This document shows, in pieces, positions 40,905 to 51,352 of a stretch of DNA of 64,000 bases. The notes beneath the pieces are model-generated. The model had not been told where the DNA came from and ran no database searches. It saw only the letters and a list, made by a program, of their open reading frames with translations. Source of the DNA: Legionella anisa (GTDB lineage Bacteria; Pseudomonadota; Gammaproteobacteria; Legionellales; Legionellaceae); assembly GCF_001467525.1 (NCBI RefSeq), contig NZ_LNXS01000029.1, positions 62,001 through 126,000 on the forward strand, in the 5' to 3' direction. The first letter of the stretch is position 1. Every line of letters begins with the position of its first letter. A program made the translations under genes and the position numbers.

Positions 40905-41654
40905 ATGAAAGTTCTCGTGGCAGTGAAGCGTGTAATCGACCCTTATGTCAAAATTCGGGTCAAGTCGGACCATTCCGGAGTTGAAACACAAAATATTAAA
41001 ATGGCAATGAATCCATTTGATGAAATTGCCGTAGAAGAAGCATTACGTTTACGCGAAAAAAATTGGGCTACAGAAGTGGTAGTAGTAAGCATTGGTGGTG
41101 AAAATTCACAGGAAACCTTGCGACATGCTTTGGCTTTAGGAGCAGATAGAGCAATTTTGATTCGCACCCAAGATTCATTAGAAAGCCTTAATATCGCAAA
41201 AATATTAAAAAAAATTATCGATGATGAAAAGCCAGATTTAGTATTGATGGGTAAGCAAGCCATTGATGGCGATAATAATCAGACCCCCCAAATGTTGGCC
41301 TCTTTATTAAACTGGCCCCAGGCAATGTATGCCTCCAAAATCGAAGCAAGCGGCGACCACCTTCAGGTAACCCGGGAAATTGATGGGGGACTTGAAACAA
41401 TTAGCGTGCACTTGCCAGCAGTAGTCAGCACGGACTTGCGTTTGAATGAACCACGATACGCTAGCCTTCCCAATATTATGAAAGCAAAAAAGAAACCCTT
41501 GGAAAACTTGGAATTGGATAGTCTAGGGCTGTCACTTAAAAAACACGTTGAGGTATTAAAAGTCACGGAACCTGATGCTCGCAGTGCTGGAGTAAAAGTT
41601 GAATCAGTGGCTGAGTTATTGAATAAATTACAGCATGAAGCCAAAGTGCTTTGA
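40905..41654 (+). CDS. etfB: Electron transfer flavoprotein beta subunit
   Basis: 249 residues. Takes electrons from acyl-CoA dehydrogenases as the AMP-binding subunit of ETF. Starts [13 protein letters not shown], then [47 protein letters not shown] and the recognition-loop region [32 protein letters not shown]. Ribosome site GTGAGG. Adjacent to etfA (13-base gap from its chosen start). Fits the beta-oxidation-type SDR elsewhere in the window. Confidence 0.97.
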   Translation: MKVLVAVKRVIDPYVKIRVKSDHSGVETQNIKMAMNPFDEIAVEEALRLREKNWATEVVVVSIGGENSQETLRHALALGADRAILIRTQDSLESLNIAKILKKIIDDEKPDLVLMGKQAIDGDNNQTPQMLASLLNWPQAMYASKIEASGDHLQVTREIDGGLETISVHLPAVVSTDLRLNEPRYASLPNIMKAKKKPLENLELDSLGLSLKKHVEVLKVTEPDARSAGVKVESVAELLNKLQHEAKVL

Positions 41655-41667
41655 TAAGGGGAACGTG

Positions 41668-42606
41668 ATGAGCACTTTAGTACTCGTTGAACATGATAAT
41701 CAAACATTACATCCATCTACTCGTAATGTTCTAGCTGCGGCATTGGAGCTGGGCGGCGAACCGACTTTACTCGTTATAGGACATCAATGCAAAGCGGTAG
41801 CAGAACAAGCCGCAACTCTTGCAGGAGCGCATGCTGTTTGGTGCATTGATAAACCGTGTTATGAACATCCATTGGCAGAGCAAATAAGTGATTTAGTTCT
41901 TTCATTTGCACATTCATTTAAAGCCATATTAGTGCCTGCAAGTACTTTTGGTAAAAATATCGCACCACGTGTTGCAGCACAATTGGATGTGTCACAAGTT
42001 TCTGATGTGAGTAAGATTATCGATAAAGATACCTTCGAACATCCAATATATGCAGGTAATGCGATAGAGACTGTGCGAGTCCTTGATCCAATAAAGGTTT
42101 TAACGATTAGAGTAACTGCTTTTAATCCAGTAACTACAAACCAGGCTAGTTGCTGCATTGAACAAATCGATAAAGAGATTATTGCAAAAAATAGTCAATT
42201 TGTTAAACATGAGTTAAGTAAGTCTGAACGCCCTGATCTAGGAAGCGCTAAAATTGTTGTCTCAGGGGGAAGAGGACTTCAAAGTGCCGAGAAGTTTAAG
42301 TTGATCGAAGAATTAGCTGATGTACTTGGTGCTGCTGTAGGAGCATCCCGTGCTGCTGTAGATGCCGGGTTTGTTCCTAATGATTATCAGGTGGGGCAAA
42401 CCGGAAGGATAGTTGCACCAATGCTTTATATTGCTGTGGGAATTTCTGGAGCGGTACAGCATTTGGCAGGGATGAAAGACTCCAAAATTATTGTTGCAAT
42501 TAATAAGGATGAAGATGCCCCTATTTTTCAAATTGCTGACTATGGTTTGGTTGGTGATTTATTTGAACTTGTGCCACAGTTAATCGCACAATTAAAAAAC
42601 CGTTAG
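41668..42606 (+). CDS. etfA: Electron transfer flavoprotein alpha subunit
   Basis: 312 residues from the ATG at 41668 (AAGGGGAACGTG before it); the frame extends upstream into etfB. FAD-binding subunit. The C-terminal FAD domain has [66 protein letters not shown] and [20 protein letters not shown]. Forms the heterodimer with EtfB. Followed 13 bases on by ald. Confidence 0.97.
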   Translation: MSTLVLVEHDNQTLHPSTRNVLAAALELGGEPTLLVIGHQCKAVAEQAATLAGAHAVWCIDKPCYEHPLAEQISDLVLSFAHSFKAILVPASTFGKNIAPRVAAQLDVSQVSDVSKIIDKDTFEHPIYAGNAIETVRVLDPIKVLTIRVTAFNPVTTNQASCCIEQIDKEIIAKNSQFVKHELSKSERPDLGSAKIVVSGGRGLQSAEKFKLIEELADVLGAAVGASRAAVDAGFVPNDYQVGQTGRIVAPMLYIAVGISGAVQHLAGMKDSKIIVAINKDEDAPIFQIADYGLVGDLFELVPQLIAQLKNR

Positions 42607-42618
42607 AGGGGAGAAAGT

Positions 42619-43740
42619 ATGTTAGTAGGTGTTCCAAAAGAAATTAAACCTCAAGAAAATCGTGTAGGTCTTGTTCCTTCTAGTATTAGGGAAATTATAC
42701 GTGTAGGTAGCTCTGCTATAGTAGAGAAGGGTGCTGGATTAGGAATCGGAATTTCTGATGATGATTATCGACATGCAGGAGCAGAGGTTGTTGATAGCGC
42801 GGATGAGGTATTTTCTAGAGCTGAACTCATTGTAAAAGTAAAAGAACCACAACCTATTGAGTGCAAGCGTCTTCGCGAAGGCCAAACTTTGTTTACCTAT
42901 TTGCATTTGGCCCCAGATCCTCACCAAGCTCGTATGCTTAAAGAGTCTGGAGTTACTGCTATAGCTTATGAAACAGTAACTGAAGATAATGGTGGTTTGC
43001 CCTTATTGGCGCCTATGTCACAAGTTGCTGGACGTATGTCCATTCAGGCAGGAGCGCATTGCTTAGAGATGGCTCAAGGCGGTAGTGGCGTTTTACTCGG
43101 TGGTGTTCCTGGAGTAGCTGCAGCAAATGTCGTAGTCATTGGTGGAGGCGTAGTTGGTACTAATGCCGTACGTATGGCAATGGGTATGGAAGCTCGAGTG
43201 ACAGTTCTTGATCGCTCCTTACAACGGTTAAACGAGTTGGATTTCCAATTTGGCTCTAAGATCAATACCGTTTACTCTACTGCGGATGCCGTAGAAAAAT
43301 ATACAACCAGTGCTGATTTAGTGATTGGTGCGGTATTAGTACCTGGGGCAGCAGCGCCCAAATTGATGACTCGTGCCATGCTTAAATCAATGCGACCTGG
43401 TTCGGTACTGGTGGATGTAGCTATTGACCAAGGTGGATGTTTCGAAACAAGCCGACCCACAACACATCAAGAACCCACCTATGTTGTCGATAATGTGGTG
43501 CATTATTGTGTTGCAAATATGCCAGGTGCCGTGCCAAGAACATCAACCTTTGCTTTGAATAATGCAACCTTACCTTTTGTTTTAAGCATTGTAACTAAAG
43601 GTGTGAAGTTGGCTTTATTGAATGATAAGCATTTACTTAATGGCTTAAATGTTCATCAAGGTAAAATCACTTTTGATGCAGTTGCTCGTGATTTAGGCTA
43701 TGAGTATACACCTGCCGCAATCGCATTGGCTGGTCGATAA
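42619..43740 (+). CDS. ald: Alanine dehydrogenase
   Basis: 373 residues. Reversible NAD-dependent oxidative deamination of L-alanine to pyruvate. [20 protein letters not shown] at the start, Lys in [11 protein letters not shown], catalytic His in [14 protein letters not shown] loop [31 protein letters not shown] and [11 protein letters not shown]. Strong ribosome site GAGGGGAGAAAGT. Only 13 bases after etfA, so likely transcribed with etfBA, which links amino-acid catabolism to the respiratory chain. Confidence 0.96.
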   Translation: MLVGVPKEIKPQENRVGLVPSSIREIIRVGSSAIVEKGAGLGIGISDDDYRHAGAEVVDSADEVFSRAELIVKVKEPQPIECKRLREGQTLFTYLHLAPDPHQARMLKESGVTAIAYETVTEDNGGLPLLAPMSQVAGRMSIQAGAHCLEMAQGGSGVLLGGVPGVAAANVVVIGGGVVGTNAVRMAMGMEARVTVLDRSLQRLNELDFQFGSKINTVYSTADAVEKYTTSADLVIGAVLVPGAAAPKLMTRAMLKSMRPGSVLVDVAIDQGGCFETSRPTTHQEPTYVVDNVVHYCVANMPGAVPRTSTFALNNATLPFVLSIVTKGVKLALLNDKHLLNGLNVHQGKITFDAVARDLGYEYTPAAIALAGR

Positions 43741-43775
43741 ACTTTATTGTTGTCTGATTTACTCTTCTAAAAATT

Positions 43776-43866
43776 GTAGCCTGGGTGAAGGCAAAGCCTT
43801 AACCCGGGATTTGAGAAGTTCGCTTATTGAGTAAACCTGGGCTTCGCTGCGCTTCACCTAGGCTAC
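43776..43866. repeat. Family-A variant repeat after ald
   Basis: 91-base element, ends GTAGCCTGGGTGAAGG and GCTTCACCTAGGCTAC. The left arm contains its own small hairpin (AAGGC-AAA-GCCTT) whose partner on the right arm is of the standard type, so the two arms derive from different variants. Confidence 0.83.
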
Positions 43867-43938
43867 ACTATAATTTCCTTATATACTGCTAAGATATATT
43901 TATAAGAACTTAGATTTACTTTCCTATGCGGGTTGATT

Positions 43939-45126
43939 ATGAGAGTACTTATTTCCGGAGCAGGTGTAGCAGGATTGACTGTTGCGTATTGGTTAAAACG
44001 CTATGGTTTTACAATTACAATCGTTGAACGTGCTCCAGCATTGCTCACTGGAGGTTATAAAATCGATGCTCGCGGAGCAGCGCTACATGTTCTGCGACGA
44101 ATGGGTATTTATGAAGCTGTTGTAGCAGAAAGTACGGATATGCAAGGTGCATTGCTGGTCGATAGAAATGGGAAAGTAATTCATGAAATGAGTGGGAATG
44201 AGTTTGGACATCGAGTTGGCGATGATGTGGAAATTATTCGTGGTGCTTTGTGTCAGATTCTCATGGATCAGGTTCTTGATGCAGAATTTATTTTTGGTGA
44301 TTACATTTCAGAGATATCTCAATTTCCTGATTATTTAGAAGTTAAGTTTCAAAATAATAAAGCTCGAGAATTCGACCTGGTTATTGGCGCTGATGGGCTT
44401 CATTCAAATGTAAGACAACTTGTATTTGGTGAAGAATCACTTTTTTCTCAGGAGCTAGGTTTATATCTCTGCGTATTTACTGTTCCCAATTATTTAAATT
44501 TGGATCGTGTAGAAATGCAATACTCGGAGTTAGGCAGAGTTGCATCAGTTTGGAGCGCCTCAGGAGAGCCTCAAGCCAAAGCATGCTTTGGATTTATTTC
44601 TCCAGAGAAGGTCGATCTTCATAATGTAAAACAGCAGCACCAAGTGCTTAGGACTGTTTATGAAGGGATTGGCTGGGAAATTCCTAAATTTCTGGAAATG
44701 ATGCCTGACTCACCTGATTTTTATTTTGATGCAGCAGCCCAGATCCATATGGACCATTGGTCACAAGGTAGGGTAGTTTTGTTGGGAGATGCAGCTTATT
44801 GTGCTTCACCGATGTCGGGTCAGGGCAGTAGTTTGGCTATCATTGGTGCTTACATTCTTGCTGGAGAGTTGGCTGCAGCAAAAGGTAACTATCAGCTTGC
44901 GTTGCAAAATTATGAAAATAAAATGCGTCCTTTTGTTAAGCTCAATCAGGAATTAGGGGTTAAGGCTGCCCAAGTAATGCGCTCGCAAGAGAAGAGTAAT
45001 TTTCTTTCCTGGTTACTCGGACAGCTTATGAAAATTGCACCAGGTTATTTAATCAAATTTTTTATTAATCGTTCAACTCAGCGTATAAACAAAGCTGCAA
45101 ATTCAATTACTCTTAAAGATTATTAA
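43939..45126 (+). CDS. FAD-dependent monooxygenase (TetX/UbiH class)
   Basis: 395 residues from the ATG at 43939 (a TTG two codons before is less likely). Group A flavoprotein: FAD loop VLISGAGVAGLTVAYWLKRY, ERAPALLTGGYKIDARGAAL, DG motif LVIGADGLHSNVRQLVFGE, and GD motif VVLLGDAAYCASPMSGQGSS. Resembles TetX/PhzS-like hydroxylases that act on small aromatics or antibiotics; substrate unknown. The C-terminus ends in a basic amphipathic stretch. Monocistronic, flanked by two family-A repeats. Confidence 0.85.
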   Translation: MRVLISGAGVAGLTVAYWLKRYGFTITIVERAPALLTGGYKIDARGAALHVLRRMGIYEAVVAESTDMQGALLVDRNGKVIHEMSGNEFGHRVGDDVEIIRGALCQILMDQVLDAEFIFGDYISEISQFPDYLEVKFQNNKAREFDLVIGADGLHSNVRQLVFGEESLFSQELGLYLCVFTVPNYLNLDRVEMQYSELGRVASVWSASGEPQAKACFGFISPEKVDLHNVKQQHQVLRTVYEGIGWEIPKFLEMMPDSPDFYFDAAAQIHMDHWSQGRVVLLGDAAYCASPMSGQGSSLAIIGAYILAGELAAAKGNYQLALQNYENKMRPFVKLNQELGVKAAQVMRSQEKSNFLSWLLGQLMKIAPGYLIKFFINRSTQRINKAANSITLKDY

Positions 45127-45157
45127 TGAAAGATTAAAGGCCTGGTTACCTAGCCTT

Positions 45158-45223
45158 GTAGCTTAGGTGAAGCGTAGCCCTGGCGTATTTCCCGGGTTAC
45201 GGCTTCGCCTTCACCCAGGCTAC
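45158..45223. repeat. Family-A variant repeat between monooxygenase and mrcA
   Basis: 66 bases, ends GTAGCTTAGGTGAAGCG and GCCTTCACCCAGGCTAC around CCCGGG. It separates two convergent genes and could terminate both transcripts. Confidence 0.8.
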
Positions 45224-45229
45224 ATTAAT

Positions 45230-47599
45230 TTAAAACAAACTATCCTCAACAGCGGGTAGTTGCTGTGGATCATTGCTTGCATTAAAGACTGGAGTTGGAT
45301 CTTCTTCTGCTGGAACTTCTTTATTACGAAAATACTCGATGATGCCATTTGCCTGATTAGGACGCGCCAATAAACCGCTATTGGGATCAATGCGAACTGC
45401 GACTACATCTTCTGGTTGTCTCATTTCACTTTCAGGTTTTCCTTTCAATGCAACTTTCATAAAGTCGATCCATAAAGGCAAAGCGAGTCCCGCAGCATAT
45501 TCATGTAAGGATTTGGGATTATCAAAACCTATCCATGCTGTTACAACGAGATCGGGATTAAACCCAGCAAACCAGGCATCTACTTGATCATTCGTTGTAC
45601 CGGTCTTTCCTGCTATGTCTTGGCGATTAAGCACACGAGCTGCGCGGGCAGTACCGTGCTGAATCACATCTTTTAAAGCAGTATACATTAAAAAGTTAAT
45701 GTCTTCGGGAATTACTCGCGGAGCCAGCGTTGAATGGTCCACATTGTTGTCGCAGTTATTACAAACAACGGTTGGTTTGGCTTGCAACAATATCTTGCCA
45801 TCTGCATCAGTAATGTGATCAATGAGATAAGGTTCAACTTTATAACCACCATTTGCGAAAACAGCATAAGCAGCAGTCAGGTCCATAGGGCTAATTGATA
45901 AACTGCCTAATGCCAGGGATAACCCTCTAGGAAGTGCTTTCCTATTAAATCCGAAACGAGATAGGAAATCGATGGTGTAATTGATACCAATGTCATCAAG
46001 GATACGTATGGACACTAGGTTTTTAGATTGAACTAAGGCTTGTTTTAACCGTGTTGGTCCATTGAATTTCAGATTTACATTATGGGGACGCCATAAGTTT
46101 GGCTGACTTGGATCATCAACGACAATAGGCGCATCATTAATCAATGTTGCCAGAGTATAACCGTTATTTAAAGCTGCAGCATAGACAAAAGGTTTAAAGC
46201 TGGATCCTGGCTGTCTGCTGGATTGAGTTGCCCGGTTAAATTTGCTTTTCTGGAAATTGAATCCACCAACGAGCACCTCTATGGCACCATTTTTAGGATT
46301 AAGTGCTACCATTGCTGATTCAGCTTCAGGAATTTGTGCCAATTCCCAATGGTCTTTTATTGAATGAACATAAATAATATCTCCAACAGCAACAACTTGC
46401 ATGGCTTTGGATGGAGATTTTCCTACCCAACCATTTTTAAGTGCTGGTCTTGCCCAAGATAAACCGGCCCAAGGGATAAGAATGGTTCGGCCACTTTGCA
46501 ATGTAGCTGTTGCTTCATTTTCCCGGACTTCGGTAATAACTGCCGGGAGAAGATGGTTAAGTTCTGGATACTTTTCCAGGTTTTTTTGAATTGAGTGCAA
46601 GGATTTGCTGTCCTTTTCACCAATTGTGGCAACAGGTCCTCGATAACCATGTCGGTGATCATAAGAGATTAAATTTTTTTCGACTACATCATTAGCTGTA
46701 TTTTGCAAGGCTCCATCAATAGTCGTGTACACTTTATAACCTTTAGTATACGCATCAGGGCCGAAATTATCGTATAAGGATTGACGAATCATTTCAGCAA
46801 CATACGGTGCTTTCACTTCGATAGGAGTGCCATGATACTTCGCAGTAATTGGTTGGTTTATCGCATTTTGATATTGCTCTTCATTGATGTAATGCTCTTC
46901 CAACAAGCGCTCTAATACATGGTCGCGCCTTTTTTTGGCAGCTAAGGGATTTGCAATGGGATTTTGAGTTGAAGGTGCTTGAGGAAGCCCAGCAATCATA
47001 GCGAGTTCTGCCAGATTTAATTCTTTAAGCGGCTTACCAAAATAAACCATTGCTGCCGCACCAACGCCATAAGCACGATTACCTAAATAGATTCTGTTAA
47101 GGTAGAGTTCAAGAATTTTTTCCTTACTCAATTCCCTATCTATTTTAATGGCAAGCATAATTTCATTAAATTTGCGTAAGAAGGTTTTTTTACGGCTTAA
47201 GAAAAAATTACGTGCAACCTGCATGGTAATGGTACTACCACCTTGAGATTTAGTTCCAGTTTTAACCATACGAACTGCAGCACGTCCAAGACCTAAGACA
47301 TCCACACCAGGATGCTCAAAAAAGCGTTGATCTTCAGTGGCAATTAAAGCATGAATCAGCATGGGCGGTATTTCATCATAAGTAACAGGAATTCGTTTCT
47401 TTTCACCATATTCCTGAATAAGTAACCCTTCTTTGCTGAAAATTTGTAAAGGAACTTGTAATTGCACTGTTTTCAACGAATCTACGTTGGGGAGTTGGCT
47501 TTCAAGATAGAGGTAAAATAGACTACCTGCCACTATTAAAACAAAAAACAGGCTCATCAGCGCCCATAGACCTTTACGCCAGAAGTATGCCATTTTCAT
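45230..47599 (-). CDS. mrcA: Penicillin-binding protein 1A
   Basis: 789 residues from the ATG at 47599; the open frame begins 42 codons upstream, but those codons are basic and unlike a PBP N-terminus, and the Lys-rich start before the membrane helix (GLWALMSLFFVLIVAGSLFY) is normal. Bifunctional: glycosyltransferase family 51 (ATEDQRFFEHPGVD, GGSTITMQVARNFFL, ELYLNRIYLGNRAYGVGAA) and transpeptidase (SxxK in RQPGSSFKPFVYA, SKN in LVQSKNLVSIRI, KTGTTND). An OB-like insert lies between them (TILIPWAGLSWARPALKNG). Confidence 0.95.
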   Translation of the reverse strand: MKMAYFWRKGLWALMSLFFVLIVAGSLFYLYLESQLPNVDSLKTVQLQVPLQIFSKEGLLIQEYGEKKRIPVTYDEIPPMLIHALIATEDQRFFEHPGVDVLGLGRAAVRMVKTGTKSQGGSTITMQVARNFFLSRKKTFLRKFNEIMLAIKIDRELSKEKILELYLNRIYLGNRAYGVGAAAMVYFGKPLKELNLAELAMIAGLPQAPSTQNPIANPLAAKKRRDHVLERLLEEHYINEEQYQNAINQPITAKYHGTPIEVKAPYVAEMIRQSLYDNFGPDAYTKGYKVYTTIDGALQNTANDVVEKNLISYDHRHGYRGPVATIGEKDSKSLHSIQKNLEKYPELNHLLPAVITEVRENEATATLQSGRTILIPWAGLSWARPALKNGWVGKSPSKAMQVVAVGDIIYVHSIKDHWELAQIPEAESAMVALNPKNGAIEVLVGGFNFQKSKFNRATQSSRQPGSSFKPFVYAAALNNGYTLATLINDAPIVVDDPSQPNLWRPHNVNLKFNGPTRLKQALVQSKNLVSIRILDDIGINYTIDFLSRFGFNRKALPRGLSLALGSLSISPMDLTAAYAVFANGGYKVEPYLIDHITDADGKILLQAKPTVVCNNCDNNVDHSTLAPRVIPEDINFLMYTALKDVIQHGTARAARVLNRQDIAGKTGTTNDQVDAWFAGFNPDLVVTAWIGFDNPKSLHEYAAGLALPLWIDFMKVALKGKPESEMRQPEDVVAVRIDPNSGLLARPNQANGIIEYFRNKEVPAEEDPTPVFNASNDPQQLPAVEDSLF

Positions 47600-47746
47600 A
47601 GAATCATAATGTTTTGAATGAAATTTGGCGTGTATTATACAGTGATTTTTTGTGCGATTGCGAGTTTTGTGCAAAAAAGAGAGTAATTTTTGGTGTTTCA
47701 TTGAACTTTGAAGAGAAAAATCCAATGAAACACAGTAATTATATCG

Positions 47747-48865
47747 TTATTCTATTAACGATCTATTCGAGCTGTTTCCCTCAAGATCCTCCAGTTTCGG
47801 TAAATCTTGTGAGGAAGTAGTTGTAGGTTGAGTCGTTTGCTGTTGAAAAAATCGAGGATTAGTTCCTGATTGAAGCATGCTTAAAGCAGCCAGACTGCCA
47901 TAGAATGGAGTGTAAACAGGCAAACGTCTAGGTGGAGCTTCTTTAGCTTTTTGCAATTCCGCTTTAGTTTTTTCCAGTTCCTCAGTTAACTTTTCAATAG
48001 TTGCCAGCTGTACTTTATTTTTTTCAGTTAACTCCTGTAGCTGGGATATTGGCTCAGATTTTTGTTTATCTATTGATTTTAATTGTTCTAACTCTGAACG
48101 TTGCGTTTCTATTTTTAATTTTTGACTCTCTAATTCTAATTGTTGTGCTTCTAATTTTGATTTTTGAGCACTTGACTCTAATTTTAGAGATTCGTTCTCT
48201 AATTTTAAGTTATCTTTCCCTGACTCTTCAGTTACTTTTTTTAATTTATTATTTTGAAACTCTAGAAAAATTTGCTGTTCAAAACAGATGTTCGCAGCAA
48301 TATCTTTGAGCTCATCATTAGAGTCATCGGTAGTCATATGAAGTACAAAAAGAACTTCATCGATGAGCAGTTGGCCTGAATTACAATATTTGCCTCCTAC
48401 GTACCGATCATTCAATAAACCAAATAACTCTTGGGTTATAGAACCTTTGGAATTATTTAAAGTTACTGAATGTTTGAATCCCTTTTTTATATTTAATAAT
48501 TGGCGAAAATCAATGAATAATTGAGTTAATTGTTCTTGCAATGCCTGAAGCTCTTCGGAATTGAGAGGAGTTTTTCTATCGAGTTGTTCTTTTAAATGAG
48601 AAATTTCATTTAAAATGAAAGAAAGGAATTCTTTTCGAGCCTGATAACCTCTTGTGCACGCATTGATCTTTCCTTCTAAGTATGCAGCAAAATTGACCTT
48701 TGTATCTTGAATTATTTCTACTGCGCGTTCATGAGATTTTTTTCTGCGCGTTGTAGGTTCAAGTGCAGCAACAAGTTTATCTTTAGCTGCTATATTATCT
48801 TGGCTATCATGATAACGAACTATAACGGTTGCCAATGCATAAACTAACTCTTCTAACCTAGTCAT
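47747..48865 (-). CDS. Coiled-coil hypothetical protein, effector candidate
   Basis: 372 residues from the ATG at 48865 (AAGGAGATTTTC before it). Residues 1-200 are helical and unrecognised. Residues about 220-300 are a very regular coiled coil with seven-residue periods such as LKLENES, LKLESSA, QQLELES and QKLKIET. The C-terminal 60 residues are Pro/Gln/Ser/Thr-rich and end acidic (LPKLEDLEGNSSNRSLIE), fitting a Dot/Icm signal. No signal peptide. From memory an effector gene lies next to the pilM side in L. pneumophila, which would support this, but I did not check. Confidence 0.62.
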   Translation of the reverse strand: MTRLEELVYALATVIVRYHDSQDNIAAKDKLVAALEPTTRRKKSHERAVEIIQDTKVNFAAYLEGKINACTRGYQARKEFLSFILNEISHLKEQLDRKTPLNSEELQALQEQLTQLFIDFRQLLNIKKGFKHSVTLNNSKGSITQELFGLLNDRYVGGKYCNSGQLLIDEVLFVLHMTTDDSNDELKDIAANICFEQQIFLEFQNNKLKKVTEESGKDNLKLENESLKLESSAQKSKLEAQQLELESQKLKIETQRSELEQLKSIDKQKSEPISQLQELTEKNKVQLATIEKLTEELEKTKAELQKAKEAPPRRLPVYTPFYGSLAALSMLQSGTNPRFFQQQTTQPTTTSSQDLPKLEDLEGNSSNRSLIE

Positions 48866-49109
48866 GAAAATCTCCTTTTTCAATACATAAAATGCGAATT
48901 CCCCTTACAAGTTGGTCTTTCACTATATTCAATGTTTTAGAGAAGTGCAAGTTGTTATAACTAAATGGTGAAAATGACAACATGACATCATTATGGTAAG
49001 TTTAATAAAACAAAAAACAGTGTAATTTTTTAAGAGGTTACGCTAACATCAGTATATAATTCTAAAGGAGTTTTTTTGAATGCATGGAAGATTCAAAGGA
49101 ATAAGAGAC

Positions 49110-50174
49110 ATGCTCAAATTGTTTCAACCTAAGCATCGTTCAATTCTCGGAATAGATATTACATCAACTGCGGTTAAAGTCTTGGAAATTTCAGGTCAGG
49201 AGGATGCATTTGTTGTTGAAAATTATGGACGTGAAGTACTACCAGCAAATGCAATGGATGGGAACATAATTAAGGATGCTGATGCGGTTTCCCAGTGCAT
49301 TAAGAAAGTAATTGACCGCTTGCATACAGCATGTAAGCAAGCTGCGTTAGCTGTTCCTGATTCCTCAATAATTAGCAAAGTGATACAAGTCAATGAAGGT
49401 TTAAATGATGAGGAGATGGAGGAGCTCATTGTTACAGAGGCTGATAAATACATTCCTTATCCAATAGATGAAATTAATCTTGATTTTGAAATTTTGGGGC
49501 ATTCTGAAAAAAACTCGGCCATGTTAGATGTACTTATTGTTGCATCACGTGCAGAAAATGTGAATCAACGTGTTGAGACTGCCGTTCACGCAGGTTTAGA
49601 TGCTGTGGTAATCGATGTAGAATCTTATGCTGTGGAGAGAGCAGCACAACAACTTGCTAAAGATTTACCTGCATCTGGACAAGATAAAACAATTGCTATC
49701 ATTGATATTGGTGCCTGCTATACACATTTATTTGTATTGCAAGGTATGAAATTGGTTTATTCGAGAGAAGAAAAATTTGGAGGCAAACAATTAATAGACT
49801 CGATTGCTGAACATTATGAAATGTCTTTGGAGCAAGCGGCACTTGCTAAAGAAAATGGAGAATTACCTGCAGATTATGAAAAGGAAGTTTTGGAGCCTTT
49901 TAAAGAAAATATTTTGTTGCAAATCAAACGTACCTTGCAGTTTTTTTATTCCACAAGCCAGGACGGAGAGGTAGATCACATTCTGTTGTCAGGAGGGTTA
50001 GCCAAGCTGCCTGGATTGCTAGCTTTGGTTCAGGAGCGATTAGGAATGAGTACCACAATTGTCAATCCCTTTTCGTATATGACTCCAGGAAAAATGGTGA
50101 ATTTGGACACTATAAATAATGATGCTCCTGCACTTATGGTTGCTTGTGGTCTGGCATTAAGGGGTATTAAGTGA
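49110..50174 (+). CDS. pilM: Type IV pilus inner-membrane platform ATPase-fold protein
   Basis: 354 residues from the ATG at 49110 (AAAGGA before it); an upstream in-frame ATG at 49080 has an equally spaced AAGGAG, so the start is uncertain by ten codons. Actin-like fold: ILGIDITSTAVKVLEISG, LAVPDSSIISKVIQV, IAIIDIGACYTHLFVLQG, ILLSGGLAKLPGL. Binds PilN at the cytosolic face of the alignment complex. First gene of pilMNOPQ. Confidence 0.95.
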   Translation: MLKLFQPKHRSILGIDITSTAVKVLEISGQEDAFVVENYGREVLPANAMDGNIIKDADAVSQCIKKVIDRLHTACKQAALAVPDSSIISKVIQVNEGLNDEEMEELIVTEADKYIPYPIDEINLDFEILGHSEKNSAMLDVLIVASRAENVNQRVETAVHAGLDAVVIDVESYAVERAAQQLAKDLPASGQDKTIAIIDIGACYTHLFVLQGMKLVYSREEKFGGKQLIDSIAEHYEMSLEQAALAKENGELPADYEKEVLEPFKENILLQIKRTLQFFYSTSQDGEVDHILLSGGLAKLPGLLALVQERLGMSTTIVNPFSYMTPGKMVNLDTINNDAPALMVACGLALRGIK

Positions 50175-50180
50175 GACTAT

Positions 50181-50756
50181 ATGACACAAATTAACCTTCT
50201 TCCTTGGCGAGAATTAAAGCGGGAACAGGAAAAAAAGCTATTTACATTGATGTTGCTGGTGAGCATTGTAGCCTCTGCGTTTGTTGTGTTTTTAATTAAT
50301 TCATATGCTTCAGGCTTGGTGAGCAATCAAGTCACACGAAATCAAATGCTTCAGAAAGAAATTAATACTATGGATGCGCAAATAAAAGAAATAAAAAATT
50401 TGCAAAAGGCTAGGGAGATGATAATTTCCAGGATGTCTGTAGTTCAGCATTTACAATCCACGCGAACATTAATGGTTCATTTATTTGATGAATTGATCAA
50501 TATAACTCCGTCAGGAGTCTATTTAACTCAGGTAGAAGGGAAAAACGATGTCATCACACTTTCTGGATATACTGAATCAAATACTTTTGTTTCTATACTA
50601 ATGAGAAACATAGAAAATAATGATTGGGTTCATAATCCTCTTCTTGGTGAAATCAAGAAAGAAGATAATGAAAAAAAGAAACAGCAATCTGCTTCGAATG
50701 AATTTAAATTAACTTTTGTGCTTGCCCCTCAATTCCAGATCGGGATAACACTATGA
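50181..50756 (+). CDS. pilN: Type IV pilus assembly protein PilN
   Basis: 191 residues. Starts with the conserved MTQINLLPWRELKREQ that binds PilM, one membrane helix (LMLLVSIVASAFVVFLINSY), a coiled coil and a ferredoxin-like periplasmic domain (GVYLTQVEGKNDVITLSGYT). Six bases after pilM and overlapping pilO by four bases. Confidence 0.95.
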   Translation: MTQINLLPWRELKREQEKKLFTLMLLVSIVASAFVVFLINSYASGLVSNQVTRNQMLQKEINTMDAQIKEIKNLQKAREMIISRMSVVQHLQSTRTLMVHLFDELINITPSGVYLTQVEGKNDVITLSGYTESNTFVSILMRNIENNDWVHNPLLGEIKKEDNEKKKQQSASNEFKLTFVLAPQFQIGITL

Positions 50757-51352
50757 ATAACATTAATCTGAATGAATTAACTCTGGAAAATGTTGGGCAA
50801 TGGCCATTAGTGGTTAAAATTTGCGTTCTTATAGGAGTGAGTATTTTAATTATTGCTTTGGGTTACTGGCTAATCATACAAGACAATTTCACTCAGTTTA
50901 ATAGTCTAAAAGGGCAGGAGGCTACTTTAAAAACAGATTTTGAAAACAAGCAACGTCAATTATTTAATTTGCCGGCCTATCGCCTGCAGTTGCAAGTTAT
51001 GATGGAGCGTTTTGCATTAATGCTCAAACAACTTCCAGAAAAAAATCAAATGCCAGGTTTATTAGAAGATATTTCCAAAACAGGAGTAGCATCTGGCTTG
51101 AGGTTTGAATTATTTGCGCCACAACCTGAGGTAGTACATGATTTTTATGTTGAGCGACCAATAAAAATTTCAGTAGTCGGAACTTATTTTCAATTGGCAA
51201 TGTTTATTAGTCGGGTCGCTGAGATGAATCGTATTGTAACCTTGCATGACTTCACTATAAAAGGGGTGTCCTCCAAAGATAATAAAGTGGTTTCGGAGGA
51301 TGAATTGGTGATGAACATCACCGCTAAAATATATCGATATCGCGCACAATGA
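50753..51352 (+). CDS. pilO: Type IV pilus assembly protein PilO
   Basis: 199 residues. Same plan as PilN, with which it forms a heterodimer: short N-terminus, membrane helix (VKICVLIGVSILIIALGYWL), coiled coil and periplasmic domain with LLEDISKTGVASGLRFELFA and PIKISVVGTYFQLAMFISRV. Overlaps both neighbours by ATGA, showing tight coupling. Confidence 0.95.
   Translation: MNNINLNELTLENVGQWPLVVKICVLIGVSILIIALGYWLIIQDNFTQFNSLKGQEATLKTDFENKQRQLFNLPAYRLQLQVMMERFALMLKQLPEKNQMPGLLEDISKTGVASGLRFELFAPQPEVVHDFYVERPIKISVVGTYFQLAMFISRVAEMNRIVTLHDFTIKGVSSKDNKVVSEDELVMNITAKIYRYRAQ

Noticed and set aside
48060-48240. CRISPR-like or tandem DNA repeat
   Set aside because: The 21-base quasi-period is the coding trace of coiled-coil heptads; units vary and there are no constant repeats with unique spacers.
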